Positions 17,060 to 24,699 of a stretch of DNA of 32,277 bases are shown in pieces; position 1 is the stretch's first letter, and each line of letters begins with the position of its first letter. The DNA lies in assembly GCA_910579075.1 (NCBI GenBank), contig CAJTSV010000030.1, positions 2,863-35,139 of the forward strand, given 5' to 3'. Position numbers and translations under genes: made by a program. Source of the DNA: an uncultured Eubacterium sp. (GTDB taxonomy: Bacteria; Bacillota; Clostridia; Lachnospirales; Lachnospiraceae). The notes beneath the pieces were generated by a model. The model saw only the letters and a list, made by a program, of their open reading frames with translations, did no database searches and was not told the origin of the DNA.

Positions 17060-17953
17060 TCATTTGTAATACACAGCGTTTTCCGGCAGGATGGACTGCC
17101 GGTATGCAGTCGGTGATTTGCCGGTATGTTTTTTGAAAAGCTGTGTAAATTCCAGCTGGTTCGCATACCCGACGCAAGCTGCAATCTGCTTGATGGATAA
17201 ATCTGTCGCATGAAGCAGTTGGGCAGCCGATTCTATCCGCTTCTGGATAAGATATCCTTTGGGGGAAATCCGGTATTCTTTTCGGAATACGGCAGACAGA
17301 TAGGCAGGGTGCATGGAGAACAGCCGTGCTATTTCACAAATCTGCACAGGCCTGCTGTAATTGTCATCCAGGTATTCCCGGATATGGCTGGCATTTGCAG
17401 AGGGAGCCGGCTCACACGGTTCCGGCAGCGGAAGCCGGGAAAAAATCTCGTATAAAACAGAGGACATGGAAAAAGAGCGGGAACGGTCATAATTAATCTC
17501 CAAATGATATTGGCCAGTGGAAAACGCTTTCTCGGAATAGTCGCGAAAGGAGGATTTCTGCTGGAAAAAATGGAGAATGATATTCCATATTTCCAAAGTG
17601 TCAAAGGCAGGATATACCATGCCCTGTGAATGGCCTGGCACAATATGCCTGATATCATCCGGACTGGCATAAAATCCTGTCCAGCAATAACTCCACGGAA
17701 CATTTCTGTCAGCCTCGTAGCCTGCTTTTATGCCGGCGGGAATAAAGAAAGCCATATGCTTTTGGATTTTATAACAGGACTGGTTTATCTCAAGTGTACC
17801 CTGTCCTGATACAACGTAATGAATCAGATGATAGTCCCGGTAACGGGCTTGAAAAGAATGGCCCTTCTGACAGACCTCCATTCCCAGAGAGTGGGGCATA
17901 AACATCGAATGCCGGCTGTTACTGGACTGAAAAAAATCGGTAAACTGAAACAT
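17060..17953 (-). CDS. AraC-family transcriptional regulator
   Basis: DNA-binding regulator of 297 residues. The N-terminal part (about 1-150) looks like an AraC-type cupin effector domain, with the HLIHYVVSGQGTLEI strand pair. The C-terminal 100 residues carry two helix-turn-helix motifs: the first around VQICEIARLFSMHPAYLS, the second around SIKQIAACVGYANQLEF followed by KHTGKSPTAYRQ. The start at 17953 is set by a consensus AGGAGG 8 bases upstream on the minus strand; a longer reading to 18028 has no such support. It is transcribed divergently from the MATE gene, about 200 bases away, so it is the likely regulator of that transporter. The effector is unknown. Confidence 0.9.
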   Translation of the reverse strand: MFQFTDFFQSSNSRHSMFMPHSLGMEVCQKGHSFQARYRDYHLIHYVVSGQGTLEINQSCYKIQKHMAFFIPAGIKAGYEADRNVPWSYCWTGFYASPDDIRHIVPGHSQGMVYPAFDTLEIWNIILHFFQQKSSFRDYSEKAFSTGQYHLEINYDRSRSFSMSSVLYEIFSRLPLPEPCEPAPSANASHIREYLDDNYSRPVQICEIARLFSMHPAYLSAVFRKEYRISPKGYLIQKRIESAAQLLHATDLSIKQIAACVGYANQLEFTQLFKKHTGKSPTAYRQSILPENAVYYK

Positions 17954-18151
17954 AGAAAATTCCTCCTGTGGAACATGTGCCTGAAAAACAGTATAACACG
18001 GGTATTTTGAATCTGCAATCATGTGCACTTTTTTGGCAGATTTGCAGAAAATTAAAAAATCATATAAGCGTGTTCGAAAATAATATAGAAAGCAGCGGAA
18101 ACAGGCAGTATACTGAAAATAAAAAATCAGTTATACGGGGGAGAAATAACG

Positions 18152-19456
18152 GTGAAAAAAAGGGAGAATCGATATCAGATATGGGCTCTTGCCGTTCCGA
18201 TTGCGTTGGAGTCTTTGTTTCAGACGCTGTTTGGGTTTGCTGATACTTATGTGCTTGGCCGGTATGCCGAACAGGCTGTAGCTGCGGCAGGATATGTCAG
18301 CCAGCTTCTGGGTATGGTACTGCTTTTATTCCGGGTGGTGTCAGCAGGAACTGCCATTGTGCTGGCACAGGCAGTAGGGGCAGGCGATTATGAAAAGCAA
18401 AGGTCTGTCTGCGGGGCAGCATTCTGGCTGATGGCGGCCTTTGGACTGGCTTCTTTTTTCGTGACACATTTGTTTTGCGAAGAAATCATATCTTTCCTGC
18501 AGATGGAACGCAGCCTGCAAAAAATGGCATCTGAATATCTGGAAGTCATGAGCTATGGACTGTTTTTCCAGGCGCTGTCTGTAATTACTGCTTCGATATA
18601 CAGATGCTATGGAAAAGCTGTATTTACGTCTGCAGTTTCCATTGCTGCGAATATCTGGAATATCATTGGGGATATACTGGCAGTCAATGGGTATCTGCAT
18701 GTGTGGGGAACGATGAAAGATGTGGCCCTGGTGACGGTGAGCGCAAATGCAGCTGCAGCTGTGGCAGTTTTTGTAATGTTTTTCATCACAGATAAGGATA
18801 AGCTGGCACGAAAACCAGGGCAATCGGATTTGAAAAGTATTTTAAGACTGGGCTTTCCGGCAGCAGGGGAGTCCTGCTCCTATAAATGCTCTCAGATGGC
18901 AGTGACGATGATTATCGGATTTTTGGGAACAAAAGCGCTGACGGCTAAAATATATGCGATGAATTTTTCTTTTATGCTGGTACTGCTTCCAAATTCGATA
19001 GCAGCGGCAGCGGGGATTATCGTCGGCGTGCATGCCGGGGCAGATGAACGAAAAGAAGCGAAGCGGGTTTCCCTGTCATGCATTCGGAAAGGAACGGTGG
19101 CAGCTGCAGCTTTCGGATTTCTGTTTGCCGTGTCCGGCAGAAGCCTGCTTGGTATATTTACAGATAATGAGGACATTCTGCGAATGGCGTATCTTGCATT
19201 GGTCATGGATGCGGTGTCTGTGTTCGCCAAAAATGTGAACCTGACTCTTGGAAATTCCCTGCGGGCTGTCGGAGATGTGCATTATCCAATAATAATTTCT
19301 GTGATATCTATGTGGGGAATTGGCACGGGCCTTGCCTGGGTGCTGGGGTGCGTGCTGGAATTTGGCCTGGCTGGAATCTTTGCGGCATTTCTGGCAGATG
19401 AAGTCCTGCGTTCCTTTTTTTTGTGGCACCGGTGGAACCGCGTCATACAGCTGTAA
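18152..19456 (+). CDS. MATE-family efflux transporter
   Basis: Cation-coupled multidrug/toxin extrusion transporter in the cytoplasmic membrane. The 434 residues are hydrophobic throughout, consistent with 12 helices in two related halves. The first half begins IALESLFQTLFGFADTYVLG, with the usual small-residue-rich AVAAAGYVSQ segment after it. The second half begins around LRLGFPAAGESCSYKCSQM. The start is GTG at 18152, with GGGGGAG about 9 bases upstream. The divergent AraC regulator suggests inducible expression. No clear terminator follows, and the TetR promoter begins within 20 bases of the stop. The substrate cannot be deduced. Confidence 0.9.
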   Translation: MKKRENRYQIWALAVPIALESLFQTLFGFADTYVLGRYAEQAVAAAGYVSQLLGMVLLLFRVVSAGTAIVLAQAVGAGDYEKQRSVCGAAFWLMAAFGLASFFVTHLFCEEIISFLQMERSLQKMASEYLEVMSYGLFFQALSVITASIYRCYGKAVFTSAVSIAANIWNIIGDILAVNGYLHVWGTMKDVALVTVSANAAAAVAVFVMFFITDKDKLARKPGQSDLKSILRLGFPAAGESCSYKCSQMAVTMIIGFLGTKALTAKIYAMNFSFMLVLLPNSIAAAAGIIVGVHAGADERKEAKRVSLSCIRKGTVAAAAFGFLFAVSGRSLLGIFTDNEDILRMAYLALVMDAVSVFAKNVNLTLGNSLRAVGDVHYPIIISVISMWGIGTGLAWVLGCVLEFGLAGIFAAFLADEVLRSFFLWHRWNRVIQL

Positions 19457-19472
19457 TTGCAATGAAAAGTAC

Positions 19473-19501
19473 TTGACATTACAGCACTGGCAGTATAAAA
19501 T
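19473..19501 (+). promoter_or_regulatory. Promoter of the TetR-family gene
   Basis: A perfect TTGACA (19473-19478) and TAAAAT (19496-19501) are 17 bases apart; an overlapping TATAAA at 19494 gives a 15-base alternative. It lies between the MATE stop and the TetR start. Confidence 0.7.
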
Positions 19502-19503
19502 GA

Positions 19504-19515
19504 AAGTGTTCACTT
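19504..19515. promoter_or_regulatory. Candidate TetR operator (AAGTG-TT-CACTT palindrome)
   Basis: Two 5-base arms around a TT centre lie just downstream of the -10 box, at the expected transcription start. This is where a self-repressing TetR protein would bind. Inferred from position and symmetry only. Confidence 0.4.
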
Positions 19516-19539
19516 GCATGCCGGATGGAGGAATTGAAC

Positions 19540-20121
19540 ATGGATGAAACCAGCCAGAAAATTATTGATGCAGCAATGACTCTTGTCAGGGACAAGGGGT
19601 ATGCGGTCACGACTACGAAGGACATAGCCAAGCTCGCAGGCGTGAATGAATGCACGCTGTTTCGGAAATTTAAGAATAAAAAAGATATCGTGTTAAGCGG
19701 CATAGAACAGGAAAAATGGCGCGGGAATCTGACACCGGATATTTTTGCAAATGTCAGGTGGGAGCTTGGCCCGGACCTTGAAATGTTTATGACAGAATAT
19801 ATGAACCGGATTACGCCTGATTTTGTAAAATTATCGATTGGACTGCGGGCACCCCAGCTGTATGAGGAATCGGCCCCTCTTGTGATGAAGGTTCCGCAGG
19901 CCTTTTTATCCGCTTTGATGGATTATTTCAGGGAAATGAAAAAGCGGGGAAAGATGCCGGATATGGATTTGGAATGTCTGGCCATGACGGTATTTTCAAG
20001 CACATTCGGCTACACTTTTTTAAAGGCTTCCTTTGACGGCCGTCTTTCGCCAGTCAGTAAGGAGCAGTATATCCGCCAGTCAGTGGAAATATTTCTTTCT
20101 GGCATCGGACACAGGCAGTAA
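19540..20121 (+). CDS. TetR/AcrR-family transcriptional regulator
   Basis: One-component repressor of 193 residues. The N-terminal helix-turn-helix (about 1-50) reads KIIDAAMTLVRDKGYAVTTT then KDIAKLAGVNECTLFRKFKN, the classic TetR pattern. The rest is a helical ligand-binding and dimer domain with no recognisable subgroup. The ATG at 19540 has GGAGG 8 bases upstream; an in-frame ATG at 19525 overlaps that site and is unlikely. It has its own promoter and candidate operator and ends in a strong terminator. It may control itself, the upstream MATE gene or the downstream acetolactate synthase; the sequence does not decide which. Confidence 0.9.
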   Translation: MDETSQKIIDAAMTLVRDKGYAVTTTKDIAKLAGVNECTLFRKFKNKKDIVLSGIEQEKWRGNLTPDIFANVRWELGPDLEMFMTEYMNRITPDFVKLSIGLRAPQLYEESAPLVMKVPQAFLSALMDYFREMKKRGKMPDMDLECLAMTVFSSTFGYTFLKASFDGRLSPVSKEQYIRQSVEIFLSGIGHRQ

Positions 20122-20124
20122 GGT

Positions 20125-20157
20125 TACGGCACGGTGACTGGGCAGTGCCGTATTTTT
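20125..20157 (+). terminator. Rho-independent terminator between tetR-type gene and ilvB
   Basis: A perfect 8-bp stem, TACGGCAC with GTGCCGTA (20125-20132 / 20145-20152), has a 12-base loop and is followed directly by TTTTT. It starts 4 bases after the TetR stop and separates that gene from ilvB. Since I see no clear promoter between it and ilvB, read-through control is possible. Confidence 0.85.
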
Positions 20158-20206
20158 CAGCAGATAATGCAAGCAAGCACACGCAATCATTAGGGAGGAT
20201 TTCTAT

Positions 20207-21934
20207 ATGCAGATTACAGGAGCAGAATTATTCGTAAAAGCATTGGCAGAAGAACAGGTTGATACGCTGTTTGCCTATCCCGGCGGGCAGGCAGTCGATT
20301 TATTTCATGCGCTTTATGACGCGCAGGGAATCCGCATGATTCTGCCAAGGCACGAGCAGGGGCTTATCCATGCAGCTGACGGGTATGCGCGTTCTACGGG
20401 AAAAACAGGGGTCTGCCTTGTTACAAGCGGGCCCGGTGCAACCAATCTGGTGACCGGGATTGCTACGGCCAATTATGACAGTGTGCCGCTGGTCTGCTTT
20501 ACCGGACAGGTGCCATCCGCGCTGATAGGGCATGATGCTTTTCAGGAAGCAGACATTGCTGCAATTACAAAAAGCATCAGCAAATATGCCGTTACTGTCC
20601 GCAGAAGGGAAGATTTGGGAAGGATAATCAGGAAGGCATTTCAGGCTGCACGTTCGGGAAAGCCGGGTGTGGCTGTCGTTGATTTGCCCAAAGACATCCA
20701 GCAGTCACCCGGAAGCAGCTGCTACCCGCAGCAGGACGAATGGAACAGCTGCAGGCCGGACAGGAACATACAAATGAAGCAGCTGCAAAAATCAATGGAA
20801 TGCCTCAGGCATGCCAGGCGTCCGGTATTTCTTGCTGGCGGGGGTGTCCGCATCGCTCATGCCAGCCAGGAAATGACCCTGCTTGCGGAAAAAACAGGAA
20901 TACCTGTCGTTACGACAATGATGGGAAAAGGAGCAGTGCCATCTGCACATCCGTTATATGCCGGAAACCTGGGGATTCACGGAAGCTATGCTGCCAATAT
21001 GGCAGTCAGCGGATGTGATGTGCTCTTTGCGATAGGGGTGCGTTTCAATGACCGGATTACCGGCAGAACCAGTGATTTTGCCCAAAATGCCGCAGTCATT
21101 CATATAGATATAGAACCGGCTTCCATTTCAAAAAACGTTACGGCTGACATACCGGTTATTATGGATGCCAGAAATGCGATTCAGGAATTGCTGCAAAAAA
21201 TCCCGGAATACCATTTTGCAGAATGGCAGGAACAGGTGGATTTTTGGAAGAAAGAGCATCCTCTCATGCTTTCCCGGAATACCGAAACGCAGGTAACCCC
21301 GCTGCATATTATCCAGGAGATGAACCAAATTTTTGACAATGCCGTCATTACAGCGGATGTGGGGCAGAATCAGTTATGGGCGGCGCAGTTTTTAGAAGTG
21401 ACAGCACAAAAGCAGCTGCTTATCCCGGGCGGCTTTGGAACCATGGGATATGGCCTTCCGGCGGCAATCGGTGCGAAGCTTGGAAACCCGGATAAGGCTG
21501 TCATTGCTATCTGCGGGGACGGCGGTATTCAGATGAGTTTTCAGGAACTGGCTGTGGCAGCTGTATATGAGCTGCCGGTTATTATCTGTATTCTGAATAA
21601 CGGATATCTCGGAAATGTGCGCCAGTGGCAGGAGATGTTTTACCAGAAACGGTATTCCGGTACCTGCCTGAGACGCAGGAAAAGCTGCCGGGAGGACTGC
21701 AATGCACCCTCAGGCCGCTGCCCGGAATATATTCCTGATTTTATCCGGCTGGCTGAAAGCTATGGGGCAAAAGCAGTCCGTGTGAAACGAAAAGAAGAAA
21801 TACGCCCGGCATTGCTGGAAGCAAAACATGCGTGCGGTGTGCCTTTTGTTATTGAATTTCTGATTGCTCCAGAGGAAAATGTATTTCCGATTGTGCCGCC
21901 GGGCAGTCCGTTAAGCAGAATGATTCTGGCATAA
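20207..21934 (+). CDS. ilvB: Acetolactate synthase large subunit (thiamine-diphosphate enzyme)
   Basis: Catalytic subunit joining two pyruvates to acetolactate, or pyruvate with 2-ketobutyrate, at the head of branched-chain amino acid synthesis. The N-terminal ThDP domain has LFAYPGGQAVDLF and the catalytic glutamate in LPRHEQG, then ARSTGKTGVCLVTSGPGATN. The C-terminal ThDP domain has GGFGTMGYGLPAAIGAKLG and the ThDP-Mg motif ICGDGGIQMSFQEL ending in ILNNGYLG. The 575 residues are normal or slightly long. Residues 487-505 carry four cysteines, C487-x6-C494-x3-C498-x6-C505, in a basic loop not found in classical forms. GGGAGG precedes the ATG. No small regulatory subunit (ilvN) is adjacent, so it may be encoded elsewhere or the enzyme may be catabolic. 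Confidence 0.93.
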   Translation: MQITGAELFVKALAEEQVDTLFAYPGGQAVDLFHALYDAQGIRMILPRHEQGLIHAADGYARSTGKTGVCLVTSGPGATNLVTGIATANYDSVPLVCFTGQVPSALIGHDAFQEADIAAITKSISKYAVTVRRREDLGRIIRKAFQAARSGKPGVAVVDLPKDIQQSPGSSCYPQQDEWNSCRPDRNIQMKQLQKSMECLRHARRPVFLAGGGVRIAHASQEMTLLAEKTGIPVVTTMMGKGAVPSAHPLYAGNLGIHGSYAANMAVSGCDVLFAIGVRFNDRITGRTSDFAQNAAVIHIDIEPASISKNVTADIPVIMDARNAIQELLQKIPEYHFAEWQEQVDFWKKEHPLMLSRNTETQVTPLHIIQEMNQIFDNAVITADVGQNQLWAAQFLEVTAQKQLLIPGGFGTMGYGLPAAIGAKLGNPDKAVIAICGDGGIQMSFQELAVAAVYELPVIICILNNGYLGNVRQWQEMFYQKRYSGTCLRRRKSCREDCNAPSGRCPEYIPDFIRLAESYGAKAVRVKRKEEIRPALLEAKHACGVPFVIEFLIAPEENVFPIVPPGSPLSRMILA

Positions 21935-21951
21935 ATCAGGGGACAGGAAAA

Positions 21952-22087
21952 CGTTTGGCGCGGTTTGTTATTTTGCACAAAAATCAGGAGGAATATCCGA
22001 TAGCAGCTGCTGCCAGCAGCAAGCCGAATGGAACAGGCAAAAATCAGATAGGAATACTAAAGATGGAGCAGCTGCGAAAATCAATGG
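21952..22087 (+). pseudogene. Decayed fragment of an ilvB-like gene
   Basis: This stretch matches an internal part of the adjacent ilvB. Bases 22002-22036 match 20714-20748 at 31 of 35 positions, and 22065-22087 match 20776-20798 at 21 of 23. A diverged middle of 27-28 bases separates them. Upstream similarity continues more weakly to about 21952. In translation it keeps MEQLRKSM against MKQLQKSM of IlvB. It has no start, no catalytic motifs, and is cut at its right end by a long inverted repeat. It is therefore a gene remnant, not a functional gene. Confidence 0.7.
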
Positions 22088-22191
22088 GGGCTGTCGCATT
22101 AAGAAAAATGATACAGGATATAGCTGGTATAAATCATTCTTCTAACTATATCTTGTATATATTTTGCTTAGTGCGGCAGCCCCTTTGATTT
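22078..22191. mobile_element. MITE-like long imperfect inverted repeat
   Basis: The left arm starts AAATCAA then GGGGGCTGTCGCATTAAG; the right arm is its near reverse complement, CTTAGTGCGGCAGCCCC then TTTGATTT. The 17-base core pairs completely with two G-U. Pairing continues inward with mismatches almost to a short central loop, so the 114 bases would form one long hairpin. The GGGGCTGT ends resemble terminal repeats of some insertion sequences (I recall IS1182-type ends, not verified). There is no coding capacity. It abuts the ilvB remnant and lies beyond the antitoxin's 3' end. Confidence 0.55.
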
Positions 22192-22242
22192 GTAACAGCA
22201 GAAAGCCATTCCGTGTGCTATCTATTATTTATCTATTGTTTA

Positions 22243-22503
22243 TCATTTTTCTATCAGTTCATGTTCAGCCAGCTTTAAACGCCCTGTTTTATAAGCCTCT
22301 GCTTTTTTTTCAAGATACTTTATATTGTTCTCATCGTAAAACGGGTCTGCCGCAACCTCAAAAGGGATTCTCCGTTCATTCCCAACCTTTACCGCAAAAA
22401 TATTGAAAGCTGTGCTAAGGGACATTCCCATATCCTTACATGCAGATTCCATTTTTCGTTTGACATCTTCATCCATGCGGAAATTTACCATTGTCTGGGC
22501 CAT
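22243..22503 (-). CDS. RelB/DinJ-family antitoxin, apparently without a toxin
   Basis: Small 86-residue protein beginning MAQTMVNFRMDEDVKRKMES, the ribbon-helix-helix start typical of RelB/DinJ antitoxins, followed by MGMSLSTAFNIFAVKV and RRIPFEV. The C-terminal tail is charged and would normally wrap the toxin. AAGGAG lies 10 bases upstream of the ATG. In type II systems of this group the toxin gene (RelE/YafQ) directly follows. Here only about 50 bases remain before the long inverted repeat, with no toxin reading frame, so the antitoxin seems orphaned. A perfect 20-bp palindrome overlaps its promoter and is the likely autoregulatory operator. Confidence 0.88.
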   Translation of the reverse strand: MAQTMVNFRMDEDVKRKMESACKDMGMSLSTAFNIFAVKVGNERRIPFEVAADPFYDENNIKYLEKKAEAYKTGRLKLAEHELIEK

Positions 22504-22527
22504 ACATGCATTACTCCTTTTTTATTT

Positions 22528-22556
22528 ATTTTACCATCCAGCATATACGCTGTAAA
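22528..22556 (-). promoter_or_regulatory. Promoter of the antitoxin gene
   Basis: Read on the minus strand, TTTACA (22556-22551) and TAAAAT (22533-22528) are 17 bases apart, about 25 bases ahead of the antitoxin start. The -35 box lies inside one arm of the 22551-22570 palindrome. Confidence 0.55.
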
Positions 22557-22570
22557 GAAATTTCTTTACA
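22551..22570. promoter_or_regulatory. Perfect 20-bp palindrome, candidate antitoxin operator
   Basis: TGTAAAGAAA followed directly by TTTCTTTACA is exactly self-complementary over 20 bases. Ribbon-helix-helix antitoxins bind such palindromes in their own promoters. Its overlap with the -35 box supports repression. Confidence 0.6.
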
Positions 22571-22616
22571 AGATATCCATATTCTCCAAGCGGTCAGGCA
22601 TGCACATAAATGCCAG

Positions 22617-23183
22617 TCACGGGATGCCGCCTGCCATGCTCCACTCCGTCTTGACCGGATATTTTGTATCTGCCAGGCAAAAGCCCAGCTGCTCTATTTT
22701 TTCCCACTGCTTTTTCTGGAACTGGAATTCATACAGGACATACCCTAAGACTGCCCTGCGCTTTTCATGACCCTTCAGCGTAAAAATCATCTGCGGGCTG
22801 CTGTTGGCGCAGCCGAATACTTCCGGTGCAATTCCCTGGCAGTATGCGCCTTTTTCCAGATAAATATCATACAGCACAATGTTCTGCTCCTGCCCGGATT
22901 TATTTTCCAGCCCGACTTCTGCTTCGACTATCCGGTAAATATCCCCTTCTTCCATCTGGCCCGCAAATTCCTGCCCGTAAGCAGCCCTGGCCTCGTCCAT
23001 CGTGCGCCAGCGTACAGCTTCCACACGCATCGTCACGCCTTCCTGCAGTTCCCCGCTTTCGCCAAATGAAACCTGCCTGGCTGGAAGCTTTGGATATTCC
23101 CGGTTGACCGCCGCAATGCTTTGGCACAGCAGCCCGCAGGCAGCCAGCAGGCATATGCAAAACGTCCATTTTATAACCTTCAT
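22617..23183 (-). CDS. Exported protein of an ABC cassette, function unknown
   Basis: 188 residues with an N-terminal hydrophobic segment (MKVIKWTFCICLLAACGLLC), which is a signal or membrane anchor. It includes an LLAAC stretch resembling a lipobox, though a good +2 context is lacking. The remainder is an extracytoplasmic beta-rich domain with a VEAEVGLENKSGQEQNI segment and two cysteines; I recall Lachnospiraceae proteins grouped as DUF5028 but cannot confirm the family. The ATG overlaps the stop of the ABC ATPase gene by 4 bases (ATGA), so it is co-translated and is the last gene of the cassette. It could be a substrate-side accessory or immunity-type protein. No terminator is evident after it. 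Confidence 0.75.
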   Translation of the reverse strand: MKVIKWTFCICLLAACGLLCQSIAAVNREYPKLPARQVSFGESGELQEGVTMRVEAVRWRTMDEARAAYGQEFAGQMEEGDIYRIVEAEVGLENKSGQEQNIVLYDIYLEKGAYCQGIAPEVFGCANSSPQMIFTLKGHEKRRAVLGYVLYEFQFQKKQWEKIEQLGFCLADTKYPVKTEWSMAGGIP

Positions 23184-23839
23184 CCTGCCTCCTCTTTTCC
23201 CGGGCAGAAGCTTCGGATAATACGCCCGTTCTCAACTGCAAATATTTCATCCGCCAGTGCGGCCAGTTCTTCCTTATCATGCGATGCAAGAACAATCAGC
23301 GCCCCGTTCTCCCTGCGTTTTCTCAGCATGTCCCCAAGCTGGATGACACTCTGTTCATCCAGTGCATTGGCCGGTTCGTCCAGCAGAATCATTTCCGGCT
23401 CCTCCATAAGCGCTGCCGCGATTCCAAGCTTCTGCTTCATTCCAAGTGAAAAACGCCGGTATTTCTTTTTTCCGGTATCACCCAGGCCGCATTCCTGCAG
23501 CGTCTGGCGGATTTTATCATCGGAAATGCTGCGCCGGATATCCGCAAGCACTTTCAGGTTTTCGAATGCTGTATAGCTTCCGATAAAGCCGGGGTTTTCA
23601 ATCAGCGCGCCCACGCTTTTGGGAAAATCCCTCTTTTGCCCGAGTATTTCCCCATCCACGGCAACCGTTCCCTGTGTCGGAAAAATCAGGCCGCAGGCCG
23701 CCTTTAAAATCATGGTCTTCCCGCTGCCGTTTTTCCCCTGCAAGCCGTAAATATGCCCCTTTTCCAGATGCAGCGTAATTTTATCCAGAATCAGGCTGCC
23801 TTTGATAATCTTCGTTACCTGGTCCATTTCCAAATACAT
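23180..23839 (-). CDS. ABC transporter ATP-binding protein
   Basis: Cytoplasmic ATPase of 219 residues energising the three adjacent membrane proteins. It has Walker A GKNGSGKT, the Q-loop region ALIENPGFIGSYTAFENL, ABC signature FSLGMKQKLGIAAAL, Walker B MILLDEPANALD, and the switch histidine in LASHDKEEL. This is the short drug- or lantibiotic-type exporter form. The start at 23839 is set by AGGAG 7 bases upstream; longer readings would run into the preceding gene. It starts 10 bases after that membrane gene ends. Its stop overlaps the next gene by 4 bases. Confidence 0.94.
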   Translation of the reverse strand: MYLEMDQVTKIIKGSLILDKITLHLEKGHIYGLQGKNGSGKTMILKAACGLIFPTQGTVAVDGEILGQKRDFPKSVGALIENPGFIGSYTAFENLKVLADIRRSISDDKIRQTLQECGLGDTGKKKYRRFSLGMKQKLGIAAALMEEPEMILLDEPANALDEQSVIQLGDMLRKRRENGALIVLASHDKEELAALADEIFAVENGRIIRSFCPGKEEAG

Positions 23840-23849
23840 ATGCATTCTC

Positions 23850-24677
23850 CTAAAATTCCATTCTTTTTGCCACAAGCCGCCCTGCTGCATAAGCACCCCC
23901 TGCCAGTATCAGGCAAAGGCAGATGCCGCCTGATACAAGCTGCGTTTCAGAACCGGCCAGCCCTTCCAGGCGGCACAGCATGGCATAATTTCCCAAAAGA
24001 AACGGACGGTTCCAGTACAAAACAGCAAACTGATAACCGCAAATCCCGGCAAGGGCCGTCAGCGGGGAGCCGGCAATCTCTGCCAGCACCTGAAACAGCC
24101 CTGCACACAGGCCGGTAAGCGGCAGAAAAACAAAAACAGACAGGACAGCCACAAGATGTCCCGGACACGCAAAATCAGATACCCATATCCGGGATGCCGG
24201 TATCACAGACATGCTGCCGCCCGCACCAGTCACGCCGCTCAGATAAGACGCCGCAGCCACAATCCCATAAAACATCAGATAATAAACAGCTGTTCCCATG
24301 GCTGCCCATATGCATTTGGCATCCCACCATGCGGTTCTGCCTGCGGCCCTCAGCACCAGGCTGCGGCCATTTCTGTCCAAATCCGCACGGGCATATCCTG
24401 CCAGCACAAAAGCATGTCCAAGCTGAAGCGCAAGCCATTCTGCAGGCAGCTTTAAGTGCCTGATTTTAGCAATCCCCTGCGGCTCCCGCATTCCTTTCAG
24501 CCACACCGCCAGGTAATTTCCAAAAGAAGGGCCACTGTACAGGCCGGTTTTCACGCCTTCCCGCGCCTGCCGCATCTGTGCCATGCAAAGAAGCACCATC
24601 AGGATGCCAGACAAAAGATAGCGCGGCCAGGCACGCAGCACGCCGTTTTTCCAGTCATACATCACGAGCCTTCTCAT
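23850..24677 (-). CDS. ABC transporter membrane protein (third permease-like subunit)
   Basis: 275 residues with about six hydrophobic segments. The first follows MRRLVMYDWKNGVLRAWPRY, a cytoplasmic N-terminus typical of ABC-2-like permeases. I recognise no specific family. AGGAGGGG lies about 5 bases before the ATG. It sits 22 bases after the preceding membrane gene and 10 before the ATPase gene, so it is almost certainly part of the transporter complex. It ends with a basic KRMEF tail. Confidence 0.75.
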   Translation of the reverse strand: MRRLVMYDWKNGVLRAWPRYLLSGILMVLLCMAQMRQAREGVKTGLYSGPSFGNYLAVWLKGMREPQGIAKIRHLKLPAEWLALQLGHAFVLAGYARADLDRNGRSLVLRAAGRTAWWDAKCIWAAMGTAVYYLMFYGIVAAASYLSGVTGAGGSMSVIPASRIWVSDFACPGHLVAVLSVFVFLPLTGLCAGLFQVLAEIAGSPLTALAGICGYQFAVLYWNRPFLLGNYAMLCRLEGLAGSETQLVSGGICLCLILAGGAYAAGRLVAKRMEF

Positions 24678-24699
24678 TCTCTCCCCTCCTGAGCACCTG

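Noticed and set aside
18042..18068. Promoter of the MATE gene (TTGCAG ... TATAAG)
   Set aside because: The spacer is only 15 bases and other A/T-rich alternatives exist nearby; not enough to choose one.
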